Shown one piece after another: positions 17,619-26,531 of a DNA stretch of 64,000 bases. The DNA comes from Hyphomonadaceae bacterium TMED5 (GTDB lineage Bacteria; Pseudomonadota; Alphaproteobacteria; Caulobacterales; Hyphomonadaceae), in NCBI GenBank assembly GCA_002173095.1, contig NHBK01000011.1, forward strand, positions 1 through 64,000. Reading direction: 5' to 3'. Position 1 is the first letter of the stretch. Each line of letters starts with the position of its first letter. The notes under the pieces were generated by a model. That model was not told where the DNA came from. It did not search any database and saw nothing but the letters and a program-made list of their open reading frames with translations. A program made the translations under genes and the position numbers.

Positions 17619-19031
17619 ATGGGATTGTTTGGCGGCAAATCAGGTAAGATGCGCACAGAGACGGACAGCTTTGGTCCATTGGAAGTACCAGAGCAGAAAC
17701 TCTGGGGCGCGCAGACCGCACGCTCGCTGATCAACTTTCCGATTGGTGAAGAGAAAATGCCAGCGCCGGTTATCCGCGCACTTGGCGTGATCAAACGCTC
17801 TGCGGCACTCGCAAACAAGAAGCTCGACAATATCGAGCCTGAAATCGCAGATGCGATCGTGAAAGCTGCGTCTGAAGTGGCTGAGAACAAGCTGGACGAG
17901 CATTTCCCACTGTCTATCTGGCAGACGGGGTCTGGCACGCAGTCCAACATGAACTCTAACGAGGTTATCTCTAACCGCGCTATTCAGATCATGGGCGGCG
18001 AAGTCGGTTCTAAAGACCCGGTTCACCCGAATGATCACTGCAACCGTTCGCAGTCTTCCAACGATACTTTCCCGACAGCGATGCATATCTCTGCGGCTGA
18101 GGAAATTCATCACCGTCTGCTGCCTGCGCTTCAGTATCTGCGCAATGCGCTGAACGATAAGTCTCAGGCGTTCAAAGACATCATCAAAATCGGTCGTACA
18201 CACACTCAGGATGCGACACCTCTGACGCTTGGTCAGGAATTCTCTGGCTATGTGGCTCAGATGGATCTCGGCATTAAGCGCGTACAGGAAGGTCTGGAGC
18301 ACCTCTGGCCGCTGGCTCAGGGTGGTACGGCTGTTGGTACGGGTATCAACGCGAAAGTCGGCTTTGCTGAAGCCTTCGCTGATGAAGTTGCAGCTTACAC
18401 AGACCTGCCATTCGTCACCGCGCCGAACAAATTCGAAGCGCTGGCAGCCCATGACGCGTTTGTTTACGCGCACGGTTCTCTGAACACGGTTGCGGCATCT
18501 CTCTTCAAGATTGCCAATGACATTCGTCTTCTGGGCTCTGGTCCGCGTTCTGGTCTTGGTGAGCTGGCTCTGCCGGAAAACGAGCCGGGTTCTTCCATCA
18601 TGCCGGGTAAGGTCAACCCAACCCAGTGTGAAGCCATGACCATGGTTTGCACGCAGGTTATGGGCAATAACACGACCATGACGGTTGCTGGCAGCCAGGG
18701 CCATTTCGAGCTGAACGTTTATAAGCCGGTTATGGCTTACAACATGATCCAGTCCGTTCGTCTGCTTGCTGACGCGTGTAAGTCCTTCACCGACAAATGT
18801 GTGGTCGGCATTGAAGCGCGCGAAGACAATATCGCGGATCTGATGAACCGGTCACTCATGCTGGTTACGGCTCTGAACCCACATATCGGCTATGACAATG
18901 CGACGAAGATCGCGAAGAAAGCGCACAAGGAAGGCACAACGCTGAAAGAAGCTGCGCTGGCGCTCGATCTTCTGACCGCTGAACAATTCGATGAGTGGGT
19001 TATCCCTGCGAATATGATCAGCCCGAGCTAA
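17619..19031 (+). CDS. fumC: Fumarate hydratase class II
   Basis: The enzyme converts fumarate to malate in the citric acid cycle without an iron-sulfur cluster. The 470-residue protein has the superfamily signature [11 protein letters not shown] (324-334), the flexible-loop serine, [14 protein letters not shown], and [10 protein letters not shown] with catalytic His195. Length and residues are typical of the tetrameric FumC. AAGGAG precedes the ATG. Codon use is biased towards common codons, consistent with high expression. A strong terminator follows. Confidence 0.97.
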   Translation: MGLFGGKSGKMRTETDSFGPLEVPEQKLWGAQTARSLINFPIGEEKMPAPVIRALGVIKRSAALANKKLDNIEPEIADAIVKAASEVAENKLDEHFPLSIWQTGSGTQSNMNSNEVISNRAIQIMGGEVGSKDPVHPNDHCNRSQSSNDTFPTAMHISAAEEIHHRLLPALQYLRNALNDKSQAFKDIIKIGRTHTQDATPLTLGQEFSGYVAQMDLGIKRVQEGLEHLWPLAQGGTAVGTGINAKVGFAEAFADEVAAYTDLPFVTAPNKFEALAAHDAFVYAHGSLNTVAASLFKIANDIRLLGSGPRSGLGELALPENEPGSSIMPGKVNPTQCEAMTMVCTQVMGNNTTMTVAGSQGHFELNVYKPVMAYNMIQSVRLLADACKSFTDKCVVGIEAREDNIADLMNRSLMLVTALNPHIGYDNATKIAKKAHKEGTTLKEAALALDLLTAEQFDEWVIPANMISPS

Positions 19032-19054
19032 ACGCCCGGTCACGAGAATAAGAA

Positions 19055-19081
19055 AAGGCGGCTTCAGGGCCGCCTTTTTTG
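19055..19081 (+). terminator. Rho-independent terminator of fumC
   Basis: AAGGCGGC (19055-19062) pairs with GCCGCCTT (19069-19076) around a six-base loop, followed by a run of T residues. The VOC gene on the minus strand ends just beyond it. Confidence 0.88.
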
Positions 19082-19084
19082 TAT

Positions 19085-19555
19085 CTATTCGTCGGCGAAG
19101 TCCGGGCCATTGCCTGTATTGGGCGGGCGCTTGGTATAGGTGAGGCGGACCTTGTATCCATCCGGGTCCAGATAGTCAGAGAACATTTGAAACGGGTTGG
19201 AGGATTTCTCCGCAACGGGGGAAAGGCCAAGCTCGCCCAGCTTATCACGGCAGGCGCGCCATTCGTCTTCATCCCACATGCCAATATCCAGCGTGAAGTC
19301 TCGCTGGCCCGGCTCGCCAACCTCTTCTGGCGCTTCGTTCAAAGCCAGAGAGAATGACGGCATGCGCTTATGGTTCATGAAAATCTGGCGGCCAGCGGGA
19401 TTGCGCGTCAGCCCGACCACGTGAAAGCCAAGCGCATCGCAATAGAATTTCTCCGATGCTGCGCCATCTGCGCAATTGCGGTGGATGGTGAGAACGAACT
19501 CATTCCGGTCGCGCTTCAAACCCTGACTTTCATCACCGAACCAGACACGCACCAT
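19085..19555 (-). CDS. VOC-superfamily (glyoxalase-like) protein
   Basis: This 156-residue protein has two beta-alpha-beta-beta-beta units of the vicinal oxygen chelate fold: ASEKFYCDALGFHVVG... and a second ending MFSDYLDPDGYKVRLTYT. The family includes glyoxalases, dioxygenases and antibiotic-binding proteins, and specificity cannot be read from sequence. Candidate metal ligands are a histidine near the start and a glutamate-type position in the last strand, which is Lys/Val here, so metal binding is unsure. It stands alone, convergent with fumC. Confidence 0.8.
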   Translation of the reverse strand: MVRVWFGDESQGLKRDRNEFVLTIHRNCADGAASEKFYCDALGFHVVGLTRNPAGRQIFMNHKRMPSFSLALNEAPEEVGEPGQRDFTLDIGMWDEDEWRACRDKLGELGLSPVAEKSSNPFQMFSDYLDPDGYKVRLTYTKRPPNTGNGPDFADE

Positions 19556-19765
19556 GAATGAATCCTATTCTTCCATCCGAAACTCAACTGAGTCCTAGGA
19601 AAGAATGAGGGGGGAGTTCAACACCTGATTTTAAACGCCCGGGAAAATGCCCGTGATCGCGGAATACTTTTGAAACGTAAACGGATGCGCGCAAATTTGA
19701 GCGCCGAATTCGTCATCGGGAAACCATGCATGGATATGGTCGCCGGGAACATCCGGGGAAATTCC

Positions 19766-21985
19766 ATGTCAGCTGAGTCTCAGTCCGTGCCTTCTGTTGA
19801 AAACGTTCTGCCAAAGGCAAAACTCGATATAGGCGCGCTGCCATTCGTTCTGAGCGTATTCCTCGGCGCGATATTGATTTTCCTCGTTCAGCCCATGTTT
19901 GCGAAAATGGCGACCCCGCTGCTCGGTGGTTCGCCTTCTGTGTGGAATGTCTCGCTGGTCTGTTTTCAGGCGGCGCTTCTGGGCGGCTATGGCTATGCTC
20001 ACCTGCTGGCAAAGCTGAAATCTGTAAAGCTGCAGATTGGTATTCACGCAGTGCTTCTTCTGACGGGCGCGATTTGTTTGCCACTGGGTATTACTGATGC
20101 ATTCGGTGACCCGAGTGCGGATCAGCCTGCGCTCTGGCTGATGGGCGTGTTTGCGCTGTCGATTGCACTGCCTTTCGGTGCGATCTCTGCAACGGCGCCG
20201 CTCATTCAGAGCTGGTATGCTCGCACCAATCGCGCAGATGCCGGCGACCCATACCACCTCTATGCAGCCAGCAATATTGGCAGCCTGATCGGCCTTGCGG
20301 CTTATCCGCTTCTGCTGGAACCGTTCACGCGCGTTGCGACGCAAAGCAATGCCTGGACGGTCGGCTATGGCGTTTTGTTCTTCTGCCTGATGACGAGCGG
20401 CGTATTTGCGTTGCGTCAGCTCAATATCACTAACACTGGCACATCTGCGGCAGCTGAGCGCGCGAGCCTCAGCTGGAAAGAGCGCGGCATCTGGCTGGCG
20501 CTGTCTTTCATTCCGTCCAGTCTTCTGGTCGGCGCGACGACCCATATCACAACAGATGTAGCGGCCGCGCCATTCCTGTGGGTGCCGCCACTGACGCTTT
20601 ACCTCCTGACATTCGTCTTCGTCTTCTCCAAAAAGCCGGTCATTCCGCAATCCGTCATTCTGCGCTTTACGCCAGCGATCATCGCCTCTGTTGCGTTCAT
20701 GCTGCCGCGCGTTGTCGACCTTGGCTGGGTGCTGGAGCTGAGCTTCACGCTGATTGGCCTGTTCTGGGCGAGCATGGCGTGTCATGGCCTGCTGGCCGCG
20801 CGTCGTCCGCATGTTTCCCGCCTGACAGAGTTCTATTTGATCATGTCGCTTGGCGGCGTTCTGGGCGGGGCGTTCAACGCATTGCTCGCGCCTGTGATCT
20901 TTGAAAGCATTCTGGAATACCCGCTTATTCTTGCAGCGACGCTTCTGGTTCTGCCTGCGGTCAATACGGGCAAGATCGACCAGATGGGGCGTCTCGTCCT
21001 GATGATGGCGATTGGCGCTGTCGCAATTGCCTTCATCCTCAGCTCAACCGGTGTCTTCCCGGATCGACGCACCGTATCGCTTCTGGCGGCTGTGCCTGTG
21101 CTGGGTATCGTTCTGGCCCGCGGACGTCGCTGGATCATGGTGATCAGCTTTATCGCCATTGGCATTGTGACCAATGTGATGGACCCGGTCTCCGGTGGCC
21201 AGCGTGAGCGCGGTTTCTTCGGCATTGTGCGTGTGCTTGAGGGCGGTGGTCATCGTCTCATGATGCACGGCACGACCCTTCATGGCGCGCAGCTGACAAA
21301 TGAAGCGCGCGCACTTACGCCGCTCACCTATTATGCGCCTGCAACGCCAATCGGTCAGATCTTCCGTCAGTATAATGACGCACAGACTGTGGGTGTAGTT
21401 GGCCTGGGTGTGGGCAGCGTGGCCTGTTATTCTGAGCCCGGTCAGGACTGGGTGTTTTATGAGATCGACCCGATCGTTGTTGATATCGCGACCGATCCAT
21501 CCCGCTTCACCTTTATGTCGGAATGTCAGCCGGACGCACGTATCGAAGTGGGTGATGCCCGTATTCAGCTCGCCTATGAAGAACAGGGCTATTTTGACCT
21601 GCTTCTGCTGGATGCGTTCAGCTCAGATGCAATCCCGGTCCATCTGATCACGCGTGAAGCCATGGCGCTCTATATGGATAAACTGTCTGAGGATGGGGTC
21701 TTCATTGCGCATATCTCTAACCGTCACATGGCGCTGGAGCAGGTCTTTGCCCGCATTGCAGAAGAAGAGGGCATGGTCTCCTATGTTCAGATGTTCTCAC
21801 CTGATAAGGCGGCGCCTGAATTCGACGTGACACCAACCCATGCCATGCTGTTTGCGCGCAATCAGGACGCGCTCGATCGCGCTCTGGAAACGGGGCTGTG
21901 GCGTGAGGTTCATTCTGATGGCGGTCGCCCATGGACCGATGACTATTCCAACATTCTGGGCGCTATGCTGGGGACGGTTCGCTAA
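19766..21985 (+). CDS. Membrane protein fused to a spermidine synthase-like domain
   Basis: The 739-residue protein starts at ATG 19766; longer in-frame starts to 19670 are possible but have no better ribosome binding site. The first 470 residues form about twelve membrane helices. The C-terminal 250 residues contain a Rossmann-type SpeE region: VVGLGVGSVACY, YEIDPIVVDIA, GDARIQL, and LLLDAFSSDAIPVHLITREA. Such fused MFS/spermidine synthases are widespread in bacteria and their substrate is uncertain; polyamine synthesis is one proposal. The catalytic aspartate position is present. The gene stands alone, with a small membrane protein downstream. Confidence 0.82.
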   Translation: MSAESQSVPSVENVLPKAKLDIGALPFVLSVFLGAILIFLVQPMFAKMATPLLGGSPSVWNVSLVCFQAALLGGYGYAHLLAKLKSVKLQIGIHAVLLLTGAICLPLGITDAFGDPSADQPALWLMGVFALSIALPFGAISATAPLIQSWYARTNRADAGDPYHLYAASNIGSLIGLAAYPLLLEPFTRVATQSNAWTVGYGVLFFCLMTSGVFALRQLNITNTGTSAAAERASLSWKERGIWLALSFIPSSLLVGATTHITTDVAAAPFLWVPPLTLYLLTFVFVFSKKPVIPQSVILRFTPAIIASVAFMLPRVVDLGWVLELSFTLIGLFWASMACHGLLAARRPHVSRLTEFYLIMSLGGVLGGAFNALLAPVIFESILEYPLILAATLLVLPAVNTGKIDQMGRLVLMMAIGAVAIAFILSSTGVFPDRRTVSLLAAVPVLGIVLARGRRWIMVISFIAIGIVTNVMDPVSGGQRERGFFGIVRVLEGGGHRLMMHGTTLHGAQLTNEARALTPLTYYAPATPIGQIFRQYNDAQTVGVVGLGVGSVACYSEPGQDWVFYEIDPIVVDIATDPSRFTFMSECQPDARIEVGDARIQLAYEEQGYFDLLLLDAFSSDAIPVHLITREAMALYMDKLSEDGVFIAHISNRHMALEQVFARIAEEEGMVSYVQMFSPDKAAPEFDVTPTHAMLFARNQDALDRALETGLWREVHSDGGRPWTDDYSNILGAMLGTVR

Positions 21986-22037
21986 GCTACAGCCTGCGAC
22001 GCTTTGGCCTTATATTCGCACTTGCTTATCTATCCGA

Positions 22038-22066
22038 TTAAAACCATAAAGATATTATGGTTTTAA
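22038..22066. promoter_or_regulatory. Perfect 12-bp inverted repeat touching a ribosome binding site
   Basis: TTAAAACCATAA (22038-22049) and TTATGGTTTTAA (22055-22066) are exact reverse complements around the loop AGATA. The right arm runs into AAGGAGG (22065-22071) of the downstream small gene. It may be a DNA operator, or an RNA hairpin that hides or exposes the ribosome binding site. Neither reading has been tested. Confidence 0.55.
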
Positions 22067-22076
22067 GGAGGCTGAT

Positions 22077-22190
22077 ATGCCTAACGTCACCGTTGATCCG
22101 CTCGCAATTGCTGCACTGGTAGGTTTTGGATTGCTTATTGCCGTGTCTATCGGCGTGTCTGTCGTCTTCTGGCAGCTCTCGAAGAAGTAA
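22077..22190 (+). CDS. 37-residue single-helix membrane protein
   Basis: An ATG at 22077, preceded by AAGGAGG at 5 bases, opens a 37-codon frame ending in TAA at 22188-22190. Translation gives a short N-terminus (MPNVTVDPLAIAAL), one membrane helix of Val, Ile, Gly and Leu, and a basic end (WQLSKK). I do not recognise it. The strong ribosome binding site, clean helix and the adjoining perfect inverted repeat support a real gene. It resembles small subunits of membrane complexes in general, but no partner is evident next to it. Confidence 0.65.
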   Translation: MPNVTVDPLAIAALVGFGLLIAVSIGVSVVFWQLSKK

Positions 22191-22250
22191 TCACGATTTC
22201 CAAAATTCATGTAAGATGACAGCGTGCGTTGCAGGCGATAGTTTGCGCGG

Positions 22251-22673
22251 ATGATGTCATCTTCTGTTTTTCGATTCCTGTTCTCAGTGCCGTTGGCGGC
22301 TTTGGCTGTTGCGAGCTGCGCCACGACTTCAGACCCGTGTTCACAGTCGGCTGTGGAACGTCGTATCTCGTATTCTTTGTCTGATTTTGCCCGGTCCAAT
22401 CGGGCAGATTTGAACGAGGTGCGCCAGGCGGTGGGCTATTTCGAAGGTCAGACGGTTTGGGGCACAATGCGCATCGCGCAGGCCGTGAATGCCATGCGCC
22501 GCGTCGCGGACGGGTTCGAAGAAGAAGTCGTGCCAGACCTTGTTGAAATATCTGATCAGTGTGGCGGTGTGGCCCCTTTCCGGGAGGTCTTTGTCGACTT
22601 CCTGAAGGATGAAGGCTTCAACGATCAGGTCGTCGGATGGGTAGAAGATTTCAGGTTTGAGTTCGAATCCTGA
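22251..22673 (+). CDS. Unknown lipoprotein, 140 residues
   Basis: The N-terminus has a hydrophobic signal and a lipobox-like VASC (Cys23), so the protein is probably lipid-anchored in the envelope. The mature part is helical and acidic with two cysteines (CSQ and DQCGG) that could form a disulfide. No named family is recognised. There are two adjacent ATG codons, and the second, at 22254, is equally possible. It lies 77 bases before a VTT-type membrane protein on the same strand. Confidence 0.65.
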   Translation: MMSSSVFRFLFSVPLAALAVASCATTSDPCSQSAVERRISYSLSDFARSNRADLNEVRQAVGYFEGQTVWGTMRIAQAVNAMRRVADGFEEEVVPDLVEISDQCGGVAPFREVFVDFLKDEGFNDQVVGWVEDFRFEFES

Positions 22674-22749
22674 ATAATAGCTGCTCTCAACCGGCCAACT
22701 GACGCAATGTTTGGTTGACCTGATCGCGGCTTCGGCGCAATGGGCTGGC

Positions 22750-23508
22750 ATGAATCGTATTGTTAAATTTATCGGTCGTATGGACGCGTCTGCCTGGCGG
22801 GCGCTGATCATTACCGGTCTTTTGCTTACCAGTGTTGTTCTCATGCTGGTCGTCGGGAAGATGTTTCTCTTCGACGGCGAGGGTGATGGGCTGATGGCGC
22901 AATTGCAGACTTATCTGCATGAGCACCGGACTGCGCCTTACATGTTTCTGGTCGTTGCCGTTTTGTATTGCGTGCTGGCTTTTCTTGGCGCGCCGCAGTT
23001 TGGCCTGATCGGTATGACGGTTCTGGCCTTTGGCTCTGTGCTTGGATTTTTCTATGCCTGGGGCGCGACGCTTGTCTCTGCCAGCGTGGCCTTCTGGATT
23101 GGTCGCGGCTTTGGCATGTCTCTGGTCCAGCGTTATGGCGGCGATTCGATTTTGCGTCTGTCACGCTTTATGGGCCGGAATGTTTTTATCGCCAGCGCGA
23201 TCGTCCGTAATGTGCCAACTGCGCCAGCGATTGTCGTCAATATGGCCTTTGGGGCCAGTGATGCACGCTTTTCCGGTTTCCTTGCGGGAACGGGGCTTGG
23301 GATTATTCCAAAGACTTTGATGATCGCCCTGTTCGGACAAGCGGTGGCGCAGAGCCTGACGGGCAACCCATTGTTTGCTGCCGTTTCAGTTGTTGCCATG
23401 GCGCTTTTGTGGATCCCGCTCATGCTGTTTGCGCGATCAAATCTGGCTGAAAAGCGTGGCTTTACACCAGAAGAAAACGCGGAATCAGAGACGGAAAAAC
23501 CTCAATAG
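22750..23508 (+). CDS. VTT-domain (TVP38/TMEM64 family) membrane protein
   Basis: The 252-residue protein has about six hydrophobic segments and the VTT-type core: FLGAPQFGLIGMTVLAFGSVLGFFYAWGATLVSASVAFWIGRGFG, RLSRFMGRNVFIASAIVRNVPTAPAIVVNMAFGASDARFSGFLAGTGLG, and IPKTLMIALFGQAV. Bacterial DedA/VTT relatives are linked to undecaprenyl-phosphate or phospholipid transport and to membrane potential; this member is not assigned. The start at 22750 is uncertain, because no clear ribosome binding site was seen and an earlier TTG frame exists. Confidence 0.85.
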   Translation: MNRIVKFIGRMDASAWRALIITGLLLTSVVLMLVVGKMFLFDGEGDGLMAQLQTYLHEHRTAPYMFLVVAVLYCVLAFLGAPQFGLIGMTVLAFGSVLGFFYAWGATLVSASVAFWIGRGFGMSLVQRYGGDSILRLSRFMGRNVFIASAIVRNVPTAPAIVVNMAFGASDARFSGFLAGTGLGIIPKTLMIALFGQAVAQSLTGNPLFAAVSVVAMALLWIPLMLFARSNLAEKRGFTPEENAESETEKPQ

Positions 23509-23550
23509 GCGGTTTTCGCAGTAAAATTTGTGAGAGCCACGTCATTTATC

Positions 23551-23586
23551 TTGACTATATGGGCAATTCTTTGCGTTATGCGCGCA
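23551..23586 (+). promoter_or_regulatory. Promoter of the leucine leader-leuA transcript
   Basis: TTGACT (23551-23556) fits an alphaproteobacterial -35 box. A 17-base spacer leads to CGTTAT (23574-23579) as the -10 box. Transcription would then start near 23586, the A of the leader-peptide ATG, so the leader mRNA may be leaderless. The -10 match is imperfect. Confidence 0.5.
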
Positions 23587-23651
23587 TGAAACTGAATCTT
23601 GGTCTTCTCCTACTTCTGGGGCTTACAAGCCCCTGCCTGCGTCTGGTTTAG
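23586..23651 (+). CDS. leuL: Leucine-rich leader peptide of leuA (attenuator)
   Basis: The 21-codon ORF reads MKLNLGLLLLLGLTSPCLRLV; 10 of 21 residues are Leu, with five in a row (codons CTT CTC CTA CTT CTG). It ends 70 bases before leuA. It is the standard layout of an amino-acid biosynthetic attenuator, in which ribosome stalling at Leu codons sets mRNA folding. Beginning at or close to the predicted transcription start, it may be translated without a Shine-Dalgarno sequence, as known for some rhizobial trp leader peptides. No Shine-Dalgarno is visible before the ATG. Confidence 0.8.
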   Translation: MKLNLGLLLLLGLTSPCLRLV

Positions 23652-23682
23652 GGCTCTGAACGAGCCCGCGCGGTCAGGGGAG
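23618..23682 (+). promoter_or_regulatory. Leader RNA hairpins, putative leuA attenuator
   Basis: Two hairpins are visible: GGGGCT-TACA-AGCCCC (23618-23633) within the leader ORF, and GGGCTC-TGAAC-GAGCCC (23651-23667) after its stop. CCCCTG (23630-23635) can alternatively pair with CAGGGG (23675-23680), which is part of a Shine-Dalgarno-like AGGGGAG. There is no convincing T run after the second hairpin, so control at translation is as possible as transcription attenuation. The exact switch is inferred. Confidence 0.55.
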
Positions 23683-23691
23683 CGATTTCGT

Positions 23692-23712
23692 ATGCAACCA
23701 AGATCAGCGTGA
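23692..23712 (+). CDS. Six-codon minicistron before leuA (tentative)
   Basis: An ATG at 23692, placed 9 bases after AGGGGAG, is followed by MQPRSA and a TGA stop at 23710-23712. leuA begins nine bases later with only a weak binding site (GAGCTCAAAG). The best Shine-Dalgarno of the region therefore serves this minicistron, and leuA may be translated by reinitiation. It could also be chance. Confidence 0.3.
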   Translation: MQPRSA

Positions 23713-23721
23713 GCTCAAAGA

Positions 23722-25257
23722 ATGACTGACCAACCACATATTCGAATTTTTGATACGACCATGCGCGACGGAGAGCAGTCTCCCGGCGCGAGCATGACTA
23801 TGCGTGAAAAGCTCGATCTCGCAGAATTGCTGTGCGAGATGGGCACTGATGTAATTGAAGCCGGTTTCCCGGCGGCGTCCGCAGGCGATTTCGACTGCGT
23901 CCGTCAGATTGCTGAACAATCACAGAATGACACCATCATTTGCGGTCTGGCCCGATCCACACCGAATGATATTGATCGCTGTGCAGAGGCCGTGAAAGCG
24001 GCTGCCAACCCGCGCATCCATACGTTTATCGCCACCAGCCCGCTTCATATGGAGCATAAGCTGAAAATGGGCGAGAATGCCGTGCTGGAAGCGATTGGCC
24101 GTTCCGTTGCGCAGGCGCGCAATCATGTCGCTGACGTGGAATGGAGCGCAGAAGACGCGACCCGTTCTGATTTCGACTTCCTGTGCAAGGCGGTTGACGT
24201 GGCTATTCAGGCCGGTGCGACGACCATCAACCTGCCGGATACCGTGGGCTATGCGCACCCGGAAGAGTATGGCGCTTTGTTCCGCCGGATTATCGAGAAC
24301 GTGCCGGATTCAGATAAAGTCATCTGGTCTACACACTGCCATAACGATCTGGGTCTGGCTGTTGCGAACTCTCTGGCGGGTGTCACCAATGGTGCGCGTC
24401 AGGTCGAGTGCGCAATTAACGGTCTCGGTGAGCGTGCTGGTAACGCCGCGCTGGAAGAAATCGTCATGGCACTGAAAGTGCGTCGCGACACACTTCAGGC
24501 GATGACGCGGATCGATACGACCAAGCTGTCTCGCGCGTCTAAAATGGTCAGCCAGATCACGGGCTTCCCGGTTCAGTACAACAAAGCGATTGTTGGTAAG
24601 AACGCGTTCGCGCACGAAAGCGGCATCCACCAGGATGGCATGCTGAAGAATGCGCAGACCTATGAGATCATGAACCCTGAAGATGTCGGCGTGTCTGCAA
24701 CGTCACTCGTCATGGGTAAGCATTCTGGTCGTCACGCATTCCGCGATAAGCTGGCTGTGCTGGGCTATGATCTGGAAGACGATGCTTTGAACGATGCGTT
24801 TAAACGTTTCAAAGATCTCGCTGACCGCAAGAAGCACGTCTTTGATGACGACATCATGGCTCTGGTCGATGACCAATTGTCGAATGAAGGGGAACGGATC
24901 GTCTTTAAGCGACTGCGTGTCGTGGCTGGTTCTGAAGGTCCGCAAACTGCTGAGATCGATCTGGAAGTTGATGGCAACCATAAATGGACGACCGCTCGCG
25001 GTAATGGTCCTGTGGATGCAGTCTTCAATGCCATTCGTGAGATCGTTCCACACGAAGCTGTGCTTGAGCTCTATCAGGTGAGTGCGGTGACGCAGGGCAC
25101 CGATGCGCAGGCTGAAGTCAGCGTACGCCTGTCTGAGAATGGTATCGTCGCAACAGGGCGGTCTTTTGACCCGGATACACTTTGCGCGAGCGCTAAAGCG
25201 TATCTGCATGCTCTGAACAAGCTTGAGATCCGTCGTCAGAAGCGAATTGCCGCCTAG
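23722..25257 (+). CDS. leuA: 2-isopropylmalate synthase
   Basis: The enzyme condenses acetyl-CoA with 2-oxoisovalerate, the first step of leucine synthesis, and is leucine-inhibited. The 511-residue protein has the HMGL-like barrel signature (DTTMRDGEQSPG, residues 11-22) with metal ligands, the HCHNDLG motif, the EQIVNGLGERAGN-type loop (ECAINGLGERAGNAA), and a C-terminal regulatory domain. It matches the long LeuA type 1 form. Regulation by a leucine leader peptide and hairpins just upstream is supported by the sequence. A possible terminator follows at 25300. Confidence 0.96.
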   Translation: MTDQPHIRIFDTTMRDGEQSPGASMTMREKLDLAELLCEMGTDVIEAGFPAASAGDFDCVRQIAEQSQNDTIICGLARSTPNDIDRCAEAVKAAANPRIHTFIATSPLHMEHKLKMGENAVLEAIGRSVAQARNHVADVEWSAEDATRSDFDFLCKAVDVAIQAGATTINLPDTVGYAHPEEYGALFRRIIENVPDSDKVIWSTHCHNDLGLAVANSLAGVTNGARQVECAINGLGERAGNAALEEIVMALKVRRDTLQAMTRIDTTKLSRASKMVSQITGFPVQYNKAIVGKNAFAHESGIHQDGMLKNAQTYEIMNPEDVGVSATSLVMGKHSGRHAFRDKLAVLGYDLEDDALNDAFKRFKDLADRKKHVFDDDIMALVDDQLSNEGERIVFKRLRVVAGSEGPQTAEIDLEVDGNHKWTTARGNGPVDAVFNAIREIVPHEAVLELYQVSAVTQGTDAQAEVSVRLSENGIVATGRSFDPDTLCASAKAYLHALNKLEIRRQKRIAA

Positions 25258-25299
25258 GCCCTCGTTTCGACACAAAGTCCAGCATTCATGGGAAGATAT

Positions 25300-25336
25300 A
25301 CAGGCGGAACGGTTCGTTCCGTCTGTAGTAATTTTC
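25300..25336 (+). terminator. Hairpin after leuA, possible terminator
   Basis: ACAGGCGGAAC (25300-25310) pairs with GTTCCGTCTGT (25316-25326), with one G-T pair and a five-base loop. The tract after it, AGTAATTTT, is a poor T run, so it may be a weak terminator or processing structure rather than a strong end. Confidence 0.45.
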
Positions 25337-25355
25337 TGTACAATACCCCCCTTGC

Positions 25356-25370
25356 TTTACAGATTGTAAA
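25356..25370. promoter_or_regulatory. Palindrome TTTACA-N3-TGTAAA before mreB
   Basis: An exact 6-bp inverted repeat with a three-base centre lies 80 bases before the mreB start, in the leuA-mreB gap. Its position fits an operator in the promoter of the rod-shape operon; no regulator can be named. Confidence 0.35.
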
Positions 25371-25419
25371 CCGGCACAAGCAAAAAGGGGTTGAGTAGTG
25401 ATTGAAGCGCAGGGCTTGA

Positions 25420-26490
<1,071 letters not shown>

Positions 26491-26531
26491 GTTTCAGCGC
26501 CCTTTGGGCGTAGAACAGAAGGACATGTTGA

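Noticed and set aside
17640-18704. Minus-strand frame of 354 codons inside fumC
   Set aside because: It is antisense to a complete fumarase gene and its arginine-rich, motif-free product is typical of shadow translation.
19769-20812. Minus-strand frame of 347 codons inside the spermidine-synthase fusion gene
   Set aside because: The product is extremely rich in Arg and Gln, with no recognisable domain, and the opposite frame has a clear membrane and SpeE-like layout.
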